A DNA stretch of 64,000 bases. Source: Diadema setosum. Taxonomy: Eukaryota > Echinodermata > Echinoidea > Diadematoida > Diadematidae. The stretch spans positions 32,125,180-32,189,179 of the forward strand of contig CM067066.1 of NCBI GenBank assembly GCA_033980235.1, written 5' to 3'. Position 1 is the first letter of the stretch. The number at the start of each line of letters is the position of its first letter. Position numbers and translations under genes: made by a program. The notes beneath the pieces are model-generated. The model saw nothing but the letters and a program-made list of their open reading frames with translations. It was not told where the DNA came from and ran no database searches. Positions 11,501 to 22,921 of this stretch are shown here, piece after piece.

Positions 11501-14500
11501 GGGTAATTTAGTGTTACGAACCCATATTCATACTGTAATTGGAGATTATGCATATTAAGAAACGAGACTAATGCCGTCATGCCTGCTATTTGACACAGTT
11601 TATTGTTGTGAGCTTCACCTTTAGTTCTTTGTCACATCTGGACATTTTTTGGTTGTTGTTGCAGTTCACCAAGAACGATACAAGTAAAAGAAAAAAAAAA
11701 GAACACGTATACACAGGGACACGTGTAAGTACGATGAATCATATAGCGCGGAATGTTTACTTCGAAATCATTACACACCACAATGTCACGTGCTGTGCAT
11801 GGAAGGCGATAGGTTGAGAAAGTGTGGAGAATGAAATTATATTCGATCTACATCGGTTTACGAAGTATTGATTTGTGTACACCAAGTACACAGGAAAGCA
11901 GTTTTTCCATGTCTGCATAGAATTTGCCAAACAGGCCTACTGTGTCATAGGGAGACTATGTATTGGGAAGGTCGGAATTTTATGATTCGGGAATCCGGCA
12001 ACGATTCTCACACAACAAGCTTACGCGAGAAGTCCTACATGGAAAATAACATCGAGAGCGGTATCTGACTTCCTTCTGCTTGCCTACCAGCCTCCGGTAG
12101 GTGGTAGTCAAGATTCTAAATGCTTTTATCAATCAACACTCTCACCATCGGTTTTATCAGGTATATTATTATACAAGGTGTTCTGATTGATGCCTTCACT
12201 AACGACGTTTATAGCCTTCTCGACAGTGATGCGTGCACCATTTCGTTACCCGAGACACAACGCATCCACAGAACTCTAAGAGTTCTGTGGAAGCATCACG
12301 CTATTATCCTTGAGTGCGGGCTTCTCACCGGCGGGAAAATGAACACGTTCTAAAGTTGGTTGCCATGGCTATGTGCATTTCGGCAGATGCATCAACGCTA
12401 TCCTGATTACGATTACGAATACAGGGTTCAAAAAAATGGCGATTATGTCGAAGAATTACATGTAAAAGAATGACCTGTACCTTATTCGTGTGTTTGAGCT
12501 GCAAATCGTTTGGTGCAGTTATTTTCTTTGTTCTGTTTCTGTCTTACAAAAGCAAAGCAAAAAAAAAAAAAAAAAAATCCTCACCCTCCGTCCCCGTGTA
12601 TACAGTGTATGTTATGTAAGCTGAATAGTTCTTCCATACAACACCGTGTGAATCTAGCCAGCACTGCACTGAGAGACATTCAGCAGCAGTTTACAGCGTC
12701 GTTAGGACTTCCCCGCCGAGTTCATAAACAACTCCGCTGACAATACCCCCAAAGTAAACTAATTTGCCCAATGGTGATAACCAGTCAAATACAGATGTCA
12801 TAAAAACAACGCACAGGGACACAATTAGAGAAGATATCACGGCACAAATGGCCTATGACGATGGGTTCATTAAAACACATGACAACATGAGTAATCATGT
12901 CTATGGGAAAGGATAAAAGTATTGTTGTAATCTCTCGCACATGGAAGTGGTTAAAGGGGTAGTTAAGTTTTGGTTGAAAAGGGGAATTCAGATTTTTGCT
13001 TTTTGAAAGATAATTAGAAACCATTTATGAAATATTAAAGAGCATAGAGTTCCAAAAGGAATTCTAGGTTATTTGATGATAATCGGCTTTTAAATGACTA
13101 AAATATAAAAAAAACAAAGTCGTCCTAATCAAAGGTGGGTCCCATCTTTTGATAAGAACTCTTTGTTGGATATCTCAGCAATTTCAAAACCATTTTTAAT
13201 CAAATAAACTTGGAATTCCTATTAGAGTTATATCCTTTTTCATATTATTTTTCATAAGAGATTTCTCATTATCTCACAAATATGTTGGAAACCTGAAGGC
13301 CCATCTCAGCCAAAACTATACCACCTTATAAAATGGTAGCAAAATCTGCAATATCTAATTGTCTTCCAAATTCTTAGTCTTTTTTCTTTCGATTCGAAAT
13401 TTCTAAATTTCTACTGGGTGATGTTGTGTGTTATAGTCCAGATCGGGTATCACGGTATTATGCTCGGAAAACATAATTCATACTGGTATCGTACCCTTCT
13501 AGATACACAGGCTGTCAGAAGATTTTTCCATCACATTCGCGTTATGTTATTTATATGCTCTATACCACCTACTTCTCTTCCCTTTTCCCTCATAATATTA
13601 CCCCTAATTATGGAAGCTGTACACAGGGATTGTTTGTTGTCGTTGCTGTTGCTTTGTTCCAAAACCATGCAGAAGTTATTCACCTCATTCCCAGTTAAGG
13701 TCGCCTTTATTACACTTGTTGCATAGTGTTCGCAACACAAATCACTGTACGAAATAAATCATCGGAATACGAAATCGAATACAGATAAACAGTACTATTC
13801 TAGTATCTGTTTTCTTTTTCTTGTCTTTTTTAATCTGCCAACGCCCTTTCCCATTCTACGAAACCATATATTGACTTCGTTATTTTTATCGATGCTTCGA
13901 GATTAGATATATCGTCCATCTCCAACTACTATACAATTGAAGACAAGCCCTATCACCTTCAAAGGTTACCGCATACAAAACAAATTTTTTAGACATTGTA
14001 ACAGTCGTTTTCGCTGGAAATTCCCAGTTGGCTTTATGACATACAATTAAATCCCGAAATGTAAAAAAAAAAAATATATATATTTTTTCGGGGCCATACG
14101 GCTCAAAATGATTGAGCACTTGATCCGGACAGAGTTCGTCACAATCTGAATCAAAGCCACAATAAATCATAGTGGCTTATGATGCAGCTTTTTATACTGA
14201 GTAATTATCATAATCACTGCAAAGTTGATTTGCACAGCTGCGCTCATGTTAGCACTCGCACGTGGGCTGGCATTTTGTCCGTTTTTCTCCAATAAAAGTG
14301 ACCCGGATGGTTCTCTTTCCAGTCACTGAAACAACGGTTGCCACCAGACCTCAAGAGAAATTACCAGTGCGCGATATAATTCCATGAGATTGCTTCAAAC
14401 ATGTATTATAAGCACATGAATCAACAAATAAATTGCGAAACACATGATCATATTACAATGTGCAAGCAGGACAAATTTTATTGGGCTTGTAACAGATCAA

Positions 14501-17500
14501 AAGAAAAATTGCGGCAAGGAAAGGGAATTTGACAATTTGTTGATCTTCATCGTGGCGGCATGTAATAGTAAACATTCATTGGCAACTGTCACATTACCAC
14601 TGCAAATTTGGACAACTCGTTAATGTACCATTTTAATTGAAGTTGAAGAATAGAAAAGAACCATAAGCGCCGTAAGCAGAAAATATTTTGAAAAGGTGTC
14701 AGTGGTAAGTTATGACTGCAGACAAAATGCATAACTTTAACAGTTTTTATAACACAATTACATACTCGCTACGATGACAACTTTTCAACATGTAAATAGA
14801 GAAGACATAATAGTAAAAACGACGTTGTGACCACGTTGATATGGGCCATATTACAATATGTAGGTCCCGAAGTCAAAAGCTTGGTTGTGTGGGAATTGGT
14901 GAACATGTGACTTCTGGTTTCCACATTTTGTGTATGTGAGAGATAATGAAAACCTCGTATGAATTATGAAAGAGCATACAATATTCTGAGAGGAATTCAA
15001 AGTTTATCTGATGAAATTTTGTATTGAAATTGCTGTGATATCCAAAAACAAAGCAATCCTAATAAAAGGTGAGATCTACCTTTCATTAGGACGACTTTAT
15101 TTTACTTTGTTTTTGGACATCTCAGCCATTTCAAACCGATTTTCATCAAATAAACTTTGAATTCCTCTCAGAATTGTGTGCTCTTTGATATTTCGTACAT
15201 AAGTGGTTTCTTATCATCTCGCAAAAACAAATTAAAATCTTAATCACCATCTCAAACAAAAAATTAGATGCAAAAGTGAGTACCTAAAGCAAGTTTGACA
15301 TGAAACCAACAAAAAATAAACAAATCAAACATGAATACATTGTACAATCAAAGAAACAAAATGAATAAAAATGGAACACAAACGTTGAGAATAACAGTAT
15401 GAAATATTAAAAGGAGAAAGAACCCAATATGACTGAAATTTGTAAAGATTTCAATAATACTGGACTTCAATGTATGGAGAAAATTAATTACAAAACCTGG
15501 AATATGTAGCCATGGTTATGGCAATCTTCAATTTGGACTGTATACTATCCTAATCTTCAAGAGAAAGGTATTCAACAGCGTTGCATATAAAGGTTGGATT
15601 AAACAATATTGAGGAAACGTACTTGGGCGTACAGCACTCTAGTGCATACACATATAGAATTGAACACCATCCCAGAAATGTACTTGTGTGAAATTGTAAA
15701 CATTATATGAAATTAGAGAATTATAATAACAAACTATAATAGGTAACTATAGGTATACTAGTATAGCACGCTATACACCTCACTTACCAAAACCCTGGAA
15801 TGAGCAGAAAAACGTCCCCTTTCGCATTTCACTGACATATGACTATGGGCACATTACAGTTTTAGCTCATTAATGACGTACGTAATCCAAACGTTTATAC
15901 CTAATATACCTTAAAAATGAAATTGAACTCCAACAGGATTAATCTGCTTTTAAATCTTAGAATGTGCCTCCCACATAAATCATTTTTTATCTGTCTGAAT
16001 AATGTGAATAGATTCTGGTTCCTTGATTCATTTTTATTATTCTCGATAACATAGTTTTCATGTCGTTCGATGCCACTGCCCAACTCAAATGTTGATACAC
16101 ATATCTTAACATTTCATGATGACTTAAGAACATAATTGTTCAAAAAACATACAAACAAACAAACAAACAAACACAAACCAACATATGAATCGTAGCCAGG
16201 TTTCTGCTGCATGGTACCCTATAAATCAGGTATGAACGAACCTACGGAATAACGAACTAGTGTAACGTGCTTTGCAAAGCACGGAAAGGTACTCTTCTGA
16301 ATTGAATGATGGCACGAATAGATTAATGACAAAATAAACACGTCACATACATATATCCGATACTGTATAAAACACACGATTCAACAACGTCAGAGTAAAT
16401 ACACCTGGCATGTATTATTCAGCGTGTTATTGATTGTGGTAAAAGGCGTAACTTTGCGGATTCATTATTATAGTTATGGATCGCATTTCCTACCAACGGT
16501 ATAAGATGTCAGCTAAAATTGTAAAACGCATAGAAGAGAATAATAGTTTTGTCTGTCAACTATTTTTTCATTTATCATTTTGCATCCGTATAAACAAAAT
16601 AAAGTTGTACAAATATCTGTGCAGTTCGTATGGCTTTCAGGTATAAATGAAATATTGTTTTGCAAACATGTAGAATAAAGTTGTACAAATATCTGTGCAT
16701 AATTACCCTATGGCTTTAAGGTATTTTTGAAATTTGAAAAACTCAGAAATGAAAAATGGTGAGAAGTGTGAGAATGGTGAGAGGTCCGTTCGTTGTATCC
16801 GAAGTCATGGCAACATTTGAGCAGCGACAGCCTGAGCGTACCCACCGTTCTCAACGCAACAAGAGTCACATTAACTCAATGTATATCCTTGAACTCTGTT
16901 AGTTATTTTTTTTTTCACTTGGTTGTAGTTGCTTCTTTGTTTGGTTTGCTGGGTTCATTTATTCTATGCGAAATACTGAAGTACTGCTACAATGCACCAT
17001 CAAGCGATACCGGAAATTACATTAATTAATTAATTCATTCATTCATTCATTCATTCATGTTCTTTTTTCATTTCCAACTTTCCAAGCTATATACATTTTT
17101 GTAACATTGATGTGACAAGCCTCGAAAACGCACTTTGATTAATGCTATACCGTCATTATTTATACCGATATATACCGTTTTTTTTTTTTTTTCAATTGCA
17201 GCTTCTTTCGCTACTCAGAAATCTACAAATCTTCATCTCTACGTAGATTCTCAGTTTTTGTGCGGGGTTTATCATTATTCAAACATAAAACCCTCATTAT
17301 GAACTGCGGGAGAATAACTCAAACAATTATTATCAAACTCCCCTTTTCTCATAGTACGTCTGTGCGCTGAGCATTGGTGAAGAGGGTGGTGGTAACAATG
17401 ATAGTGGGTAGGTGTGGTTTTTATACCAGCTTTTCTGTAAGTGGCTACAGGAACTGCAAACAATCTTCCCGTGGTAAAAAGACCCGGTAAGAAACCGTAT

Positions 17501-20500
17501 CCGCTGTGCTAATATTTCACAGAACAGATGATTTGATAGAGTCTGGTTGGCATATAAAAGTACCGAGAGCACGTTATGGGGATGGTGTGGGAGCAAGAAT
17601 CGACACGTAGTCAGAGCCACGTTTACTGTGATATATAGGAACTGTCGTATCTCCACACTCTTTGATGACGCGCTTTCAATTTTATACATGAACACAAACA
17701 CACACACACACACACACACACTCACACACACACACATACACACACAGATATAAATACAGGCAAATAGATTTTTGTATGTACATGTAAAAATATGTAGGAT
17801 ACATTAAATGCGATCATACATGTATATAGGGCCTACTAGTTAGAGTCGAGAGATATATGTATTTATTATTATAGGGTATGCGATCATTATGTATATATAG
17901 GGCCTACAACATCGATAGAGTCGAGAGAGATATAGAGATATAGATATTTTATCAATAATTATACAGTGTATACGATGAAAGGGCTGGGGTGGAGATATAT
18001 ACACGTATTGCGAGTGTGGAACTGGGTGTACTGTTGAGTATTCGAATATTCAGCTGATCCTAATGAAACGAGTGTCGCTAAAGTGGCAGAACAACAACAT
18101 ACAGCAACAACAACAGCAACTGTCGCCACGCATACAACCGTCACAACTCAATTGCAGCAAAAGTAATGCGCTCCGCGCGCCGCGAGCTCAGAATCTCGAG
18201 CCAAGATAGAAGAATCCTCTCCACCAACCCCCCCCCCCCCCCTCATATGACAAATATGTCTTTGGGATAAGTCCTTCACCCAATCCGGAATCCAAAATGT
18301 GCTACGGACAAATACAGAATAGCAGTAAATTCTTTGGCCCGTATCCGACTTTTGTTGCATGCTTTATCCGAATTCATTCTGTTTTTTTTTTTTTTTTGAC
18401 TGATAGCCTGACAAACAACAAACAAACAAACGATAACTGGCACTGAAAAAAAACATTACTTGGGCGAGCCTATTAAAGCTCGCCACAGATAACCTTAGTG
18501 TGAACATTTGAAAATTCGCCAGTAAACTGGTTAAATGACGTGATAATTGCATGATTCTGTGGCTCACTCCAAAGTATGCATGATCTCCACAAACAAATCT
18601 GATTAAAGCCCCTCAAATTCGAACGTTTGATCCATCAGTTCCAAGTACACCACATTTCCAAGTAGGCCTATATCATTTCGTCGGTCCCCTCCCCTTCAAA
18701 AAAAAAAAAAGTTTTATACTTTATAGTTATACAGTTACAGTTACGGAGCTACCGTAACTCCATGGTTCAACAAAGCTCCAACTAGTGCTCACTGTGCACC
18801 ATGTTCAAGGAACAACGAGCAACGCCCCCCACCCCCCCCCCCCCCCCCCCGTGCACTGAAATGAAGGAAACAACAGTTATTTAAAACAAAAAGGAATGAA
18901 AGGGGGGGGGGGTTAAAAGCACTGATTTCTACGTAACAAGTTCAGTGGGTAAAAGGCGCTAGATCCAGAGAGCAACCTTGAAATACAGTGTCACCTCTTC
19001 CCCAGGCGTTGCGGTGATACACAGATTGTACTAGTACGAATTGTACTTCATCACACCAATATACTATGCAGTATATGTTCAATCCACTTATCATTATCAT
19101 CACCACGGAGCTACAACACGTAACTCTACGTTATCACCATGCCTATGCCCATTCTTGCGTACTGCACTGTATATTATAAGAGCATTGGCATTGTTGACTC
19201 CGGTGAATTGGAGTGGAAAACAGGCTGGAATATCAGTGGGTGATATCACTGACTTCCGTGAAAGAAATATATATCATTTCAATACTATAAATCACGAGGC
19301 AGACGCTGTCTCGATAACGCGCACAAAAAAATCATATCGTTCAAGAGCCTCGTGATTTACACGCACACCGTGTGTACTTATTGGTCGAATGTCTTGATAG
19401 TGATAGTGAATTACATGATTTATGATGCTGTCATGAATGCTCTTTTAGTGTCCTGATATCCCACAGCTGCAAACTTGCATCAGGGGAAAATATTTATGGT
19501 GCCACTTCCGGGTTTCACCGGCTGACAAGGAAAAAACAAGAGACGGGGGGGGGGGGGGGGGGGGGTCTCGCGCTTACCTGAGTATCGCAAGTTCACCTTC
19601 CATGCATTCTTGCAGACTCTGACCTGAGAACACTGGAAACTTGGGGCGGGGGGGGGGGGGGGGGGGCTAAGAGCTGGGGGCATGGTGTCCATTTACATAT
19701 TCCATCACACTGGTAAAAATACCTGCCAAGTACATTGTGCTTCATAGAAGGTTGGACTATGCATTTTGGAAGAAAAAATGACTTAAAGCTCTATCACCTC
19801 TGATTCTAGAGAAGAATATTATTGAGTATTCCTTAATTTAGGACAATTTAGGTCTGCATAATCACGAACCCCTCCCAACTCCAAGGGGGGGGGGGGGAGG
19901 GGACCCTGAATTTGCAATGAAAAACTTGGAACTAAAGTTATCAATGTAGAAACTCATGGTATTAACTTTGCTTTATCACTTCTGGTTCTAGAGAGGAAGA
20001 TATATCTACATATATTTACTTGAGCCTAGGTTTCAACTTTTCCAATACTGCATCACGGCCCTTGCAAAGAGAGTTTATGAACTTGCGGCGCTTAAATTGT
20101 TCTAAGTAGCACTGGCGGTACAGTCACTAACTGCAAGCGATGATAACGGCAAGTAAATTAATGATTATCATTCAGTAGCAGTTTTCTGGTTTTAACATGG
20201 CGCGTGATTTTGCCAGCTGTTTGGTTCGGGACCAAAAAAAAAAAAAAAAGAAAATCTTTAAAGTTAATGGCAGGATTTTGTATGACGATAATCATCTGCA
20301 TAAAGGCCCAATTCTTGGCAGTAGGAATCTAACTCTGCATGCCCCGTGCAGTTCCAGCTACCACATGTGACACTGTGGCTCGACACTAACCTTTTCCTTT
20401 CGAGGCACAGTCGGGCCACTAAAACTTGAATTTGAAATTTTGGTGGCCCGAAATAAACGGAAATATAGATTTTTTTTTTTTTTTTTTTTTTTTTGGGGGG

Positions 20501-22126
20501 GGGAGGGGGGAATAGCTTTTTTGGAGATTTGGTGGACCCACATCAATTCCCAGTGGCCCAAGGCCATCCGGGCCACCGCTAATGTCGAGCCCTGCGTTTT
20601 ACTCGAACATTAAGAGCGAGGGGGCGTGCCCATCAGGCCCTACCATGACAGGTGTCTAACAATATTACGGTATAACGAACAGCTGAATGATACGACGGCA
20701 TTGGCAGACAGAGATGTGACTCTTGTCTGTATTTTTTTCCCCAAGTGACGATCGTATATACCCTCTAATTGATCGCAACTTGAATTGTTGCCTGTAAGTA
20801 CTAAAATGACACACCCTGACCCATATTACTGTTTCGTGAAAATCTAATCCGTGTCAACGTTAAAAGTCCAGTTTACCTTTGGGAGCAGTGATTTTAAAAA
20901 ATGTTCAAGATATCAGTTTTGATGCATATGTGTAGGTCAGTTGTATCACAAAACATCTTACCATATACAATTTTTTGCAATAAAGCCTAAAATATAAAGA
21001 GATATCACTACTTCTCTCATTAAACCATAACTGTAGACGGTTTAGTCTGGAAACATTTTTATTATAACTTTTGTTTACATTTTGTATACTTAACAATACT
21101 TAACATCAATTATACTGGTTCAAATTTTCACATTGGTTGTTTCTATCCCTAACTTACATTTAAGAACTATTTTGAAGCCCTAATGCTGGGTTTCTGTTTT
21201 ATCTGCAAATGGTAAATTATGCCTTTAAAGGGACTGTACAGTTCTGGTTGAGGTGAGGATTTACCTTTTAACGTTTTTCAGAAACCACTCTATGAGATGT
21301 CTAAGGGGAGTCAAAAGTTTATTTCATGAAAATCGGTTCTGAAATGGATGAGATATCCAAAAACAAGGTGAAACAAAGAGATCCTAATAAAAAGGCGTGG
21401 CCCATCGCCTTTTATTATTATCACTTTTTTGGATATCTCAGCCATTTGAAAACCAATTTTCATCAAATAAACGTTGAATCCTTCTTAAAATTACATGTTC
21501 TTTCACATTTCATAAGAGGTTTCTCATTATCTCACTCAAAAATGTTATAAATCTGAATCCTCACCTCAACCAGTACTGTATACAGTCCCTTGAAAATTCC
21601 TTACCCTTTTCCTATTGGTTTGGTCCCATTTTTAGAAAACTCTAAATGTTCTGTTTATCTAGCCTCACTCTTAATACACTAGCTGGTAATTTTTTCCCCA
21701 ACTTGAAGATGTAGATGGAATGTTCCCTTCAAACTGTTTTAAACATTCCATAACTAATACCAAAAGTTTTATTTTGATTTTTGGCGCCGCCATAAAACTT
21801 ACCACCCACCACTTGGCCACATCGTCCGGCAATTTCGTGTTCTCCTTCACCCAAACGGGGAGCAGATCTGGCCGGAATTTCTTGTCGAACCAAGCCGACG
21901 TTCCTTTTTTCCACAGCCGTCGACACGACGTCGGCTGCGTGGCGTTCACGTGGGTGACAGCGGTCAACGAAACGGTATTCGTGTGCCTGGAGGCAGACAG
22001 TTTAACTCGTTGTGGGTACATCGTCCTGTAGCTATCACTGTAGTTCGCCAGTCGGTAGCCCAACAAGACTCCGCATAGCAATATCGATGCAACCGCTGCA
22101 GTGGTTCTAGCGGTTGGCCTGGCCAT
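5349..22126 (-). CDS. ST3GAL1/2-like: Beta-galactoside alpha-2,3-sialyltransferase, ST3Gal1/2-like (six coding exons, complete)
   Basis: Join 22126-21803, 9814-9624, 9148-8969, 7540-7495, 6629-6510, 5531-5349: 347 codons plus stop, against about 340-350 for vertebrate ST3Gal1/2. It transfers sialic acid from CMP-Neu5Ac to galactose of core-1-type glycans in the Golgi lumen. Seen: a short cytosolic tail, a signal-anchor helix (about residues 8-26), a stem, motif L from C143 (CLRCAVVGNSGNLRG), motif S around 258-287 (GRYPSSG, C285), motif III HYW (303-305) and motif VS H322-xxxx-E327. Cys in motifs L and S allow the family disulphide. N-glycosylation sequons lie at N28, N61 and N139. All junctions are in phase and GT-AG. 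The start has G at -3 and an in-frame TAA 10-12 nt upstream. Parts of motif L diverge from ST3Gal1/2 (see findings). Acceptor specificity is inferred from family only. Confidence 0.93.
6232..6480. repeat. Degenerate ~31-bp tandem repeat in ST3Gal intron 5
   Basis: Successive units share the pattern GGGCCTRTTTTGCCTAGTGT followed by CTAGCTCRT, with a period of about 31 bp, between roughly 6280 and 6470. The left boundary (6232-6250) reads CAGGGGCTCGACACTA, nearly the terminal sequence of repeat family C, so the array may have grown from such an element. Confidence 0.55.
6510..6629 (-). CDS. ST3Gal-like exon 5 (sialylmotif S)
   Basis: Exactly 40 codons, phase 0 at both ends, donor GAG|GTAAGT. 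Contains HHDWIDKKGRYPSSGTLG and FALQFCDE, the motif S that contacts both donor and acceptor sugars. Confidence 0.95.
7010..7240. mobile_element. Palindromic MITE-like element (family H) in ST3Gal intron 4
   Basis: Terminal inverted repeats of about 45 bp: the left end TAGTTAAGTACGGATCGCC continues AAGTGTCGC, and the right end mirrors it as GCGACACTTGGCG then TATTTAACTA. The interior repeats TTTCGTGACGAAATTGTT-like words in both orientations. No ORF of note. Confidence 0.7.
7495..7540 (-). CDS. ST3Gal-like exon 4 (46-nt mini-exon)
   Basis: Encodes TYMAVRSKIKVPPSK. The acceptor is CTTTGCAG and the donor AAG|GTTAGT. It starts by completing an AGA split codon and ends in phase 0. The T-Y-x-x-V-x-x-K-I pattern matches the stretch between motifs L and S in ST3Gal1. 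Confidence 0.88.
7541..8968 (-). other. ST3Gal intron 3
   Basis: AT-rich intron. It contains a C19 run at about 8600-8618 and no recognised exon. Confidence 0.6.
8969..9148 (-). CDS. ST3Gal-like exon 3 (end of motif L)
   Basis: Reads R/INQAKTEGFEKDVGGRED, then MYPES, then KILDIKWATSALTTGEVK/R. The acceptor is CTGCCAG|AATT. The donor used is AG|GTACGA, because it alone keeps frame with exon 4; a nearer GTGAAG site 8 nt earlier would shift the frame. Confidence 0.92.
9624..9814 (-). CDS. ST3Gal-like exon 2 (sialylmotif L, first half)
   Basis: The acceptor CTTTGCAG|GGT is phase 0 and the donor ATTAG|GTATCT is phase 2. It encodes GLQGNADKDY through CLRCAVVGNSGNLRG and IDSHDAVI, the donor-substrate-binding motif L. 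A long T-rich tract on this strand (+ strand A-rich, about 9866-9938) lies just upstream of the acceptor. Confidence 0.95.
9860..9940. repeat. A-rich / (CAAAA)n tract before the exon 2 acceptor
   Basis: A run of A's followed by CAAAAA repeats on the + strand. On the transcribed (minus) strand it is a T-rich tract about 50 nt upstream of the exon 2 acceptor. Confidence 0.7.
10766..10842 (+). mobile_element. Retroposon 3'-end-like fragment
   Basis: The phrase GTAAAGCGCTTTGAGCATTT, followed by a second AGCGCTATT and CACTATACAAAT, resembles the 3' tail carried by many retroposons in marine animals. It is a short, degraded fragment; family assignment is from recall of the motif only. Confidence 0.4.
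12951..13331. mobile_element. Repeat family A (TTAAAGGGATGG MITE), diverged copy
   Basis: Begins TTAAAGGGGTAGTTAAG and ends in the inverted form CTATACCACCTTATA. The two halves are imperfect inverted copies around a central AAAGGTGGGTCCCATCTTTT. Phrases such as GATATCTCAGCAATTTC and AATCAAATAAACTT recur in the other copies. Confidence 0.7.
14935..15262. mobile_element. Repeat family A, copy lacking clear termini
   Basis: The internal palindrome (GAGGAATTCAAAGTTTATCT ... AAACTTTGAATTCCTC) and the flanking GAGATAATGA words are kept, while the terminal GGGATGG sequences are not clear. Confidence 0.65.
16598..16745. repeat. Two-copy tandem duplication, period about 76 bp
   Basis: AATAAAGTTGTACAAATATC followed by TGTGCA occurs at 16598 and again at 16674; each copy continues into TATGGCTTT(C/A)AGGTAT. 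Confidence 0.7.
17022..17058. repeat. (TTAA)n/(TTCA)n microsatellite
   Basis: A short tetranucleotide run that switches from TTAA to TTCA units. Confidence 0.8.
17695..17746. repeat. (CA)n microsatellite
   Basis: An interrupted CA repeat; ORFs through it on either strand are artefacts. Confidence 0.9.
17809..17955. repeat. Two-copy tandem duplication, period about 70 bp
   Basis: TGCGATCATNATGTATATA, then GGGCCTAC, then AGAGTCGAGAGA occurs at 17809 and 17879. Confidence 0.65.
19536..20010. mobile_element. Repeat family B, copy 2 (truncated)
   Basis: Starts ACAAGAGACGG, then a G22 run, then GTCTCGCGCTTACCTGAG. It carries the internal phrases CTCTAGAACC/GGTTCTAGAG and TCATGGTATTAACTTTG seen inverted in the 46.1-47.2 kb copy. 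The GCTCACTTGAGCC end is missing. It contains two long G homopolymers. Confidence 0.6.
20377..20591. mobile_element. Repeat family C (CAGGGCTCGACACTAAC, hAT-like MITE)
   Basis: Inverted ends are GGCTCGACACTAAC at the left and GCTAATGTCGAGCCCTG at the right. The interior has inverted GTGGCCCG / CGGGCCAC words and a long T-run joined to a G-run. No coding capacity. Confidence 0.65.
21225..21594. mobile_element. Repeat family A, well-preserved copy
   Basis: Terminal inverted repeats read TTAAAGGGACTGTACAG at the left and CTGTATACAGTCCCTTGA at the right. The interior is an imperfect palindrome centred near AAAAAGGCGTGGCCCATCGC. It lies 200 bp from the exon 1 donor of the sialyltransferase. Confidence 0.75.
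21803..22126 (-). CDS. ST3Gal-like exon 1 (residues 1-108)
   Basis: Encodes the start MARPTARTTAAVASILLCGV, the membrane anchor, the stem and the beginning of the catalytic fold up to KWWV. The donor reads GTG|GTAAGT, phase 0. The first Cys (C68) and the TSAWFDKKF segment resemble the conserved pre-motif-L region of ST3Gal1/2. Confidence 0.92.
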
Positions 22127-22547
22127 ATCGCTGATTTAAGGTACAAGAAACTAATTTCTCGTCATCCACACGGGTTTAATATATTGCACGAAGGTATCTA
22201 GCAGTGCTCTCCTTGGAACAGTATGACAAGCTAAGCAAACCGCATGGGTGAGAGTCCAACACGTCTGTATGATCAAATTTGACACGGCTCTTGCATGTTT
22301 TCCTGTGAAGTTGAGAACTGGAAAAATGGTCTTGTGAATGTTCCGCCTTTAGACAGAGTTCTCCATGAGGCATGTTCAGATGGCAGATCTTTTGGAAAAG
22401 AGAAAAATAACCGAGAGAGATACTTAAGTTCACAAGCATAGTATTCTAACCAAAGGCAAAGAGAATCCCACTCCATCCACCACCTCCCATTTTACTAAGT
22501 ATGTTTACCCTCAAGAGTGACGCTGAAACATTGACCAGTATCTCAGG

Positions 22548-22921
22548 TTAAAGGGATCGTATAGTTTTGGTTTAGACCTAACCTCGGGTTTCTAACATTT
22601 TGGGGTGAGATTATGAGAAACCTCTTAATGAAATATGAAAGAGCATGTAATTCCAAAAGAAATTGAACGTTTATTTGATTTATTTTATTTATTTGAAAAG
22701 AGCAATTCTAATAAAATGTGGGACGTAGCTTTTATTATGATCGCTTTGTTTTACTTTATTTTTGGATGTCTCAGCCATTCCAAAACCGATTTTCATCAAA
22801 CAAACTGTGAATTCCTCTTAGAAAGGTACGCTCTGTACTATTTTACAAACGGTTTCTTGATATCTCGCAAAAAGTGAAAAGCCCAATTCTCACCTGTACC
22901 AATACTGTACCATCCCTTTAA
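22548..22921. mobile_element. Repeat family A, copy with intact TTAA ends
   Basis: Left end TTAAAGGGATCGTATAG, right end GTACCATCCCTTTAA: inverted repeats bounded by TTAA on both sides. The interior is the family palindrome. It sits about 420 bp upstream of the sialyltransferase start. Confidence 0.78.

Larger units (their letters stand above)
9815..21802 (-). other. ST3Gal intron 1 (about 12 kb)
   Basis: The long intron separates the anchor/stem exon from the catalytic exons. It holds a LINE/SINE-like tail, several palindromic MITEs, microsatellites and poly(C)/poly(G) runs, listed separately. ORFs inside it are low-complexity or unrecognised. Confidence 0.7.

Noticed and set aside
12120..12353. 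77-codon plus ORF in sialyltransferase intron 1
   Set aside because: No recognisable domain; its openness is explained by chance and by the embedded palindrome.
19288..19359. 13-bp inverted pair TAAATCACGAGGC / GCCTCGTGATTTA as a MITE
   Set aside because: Arms are short, the 46-bp interior is unstructured, and no second copy is seen in the window.
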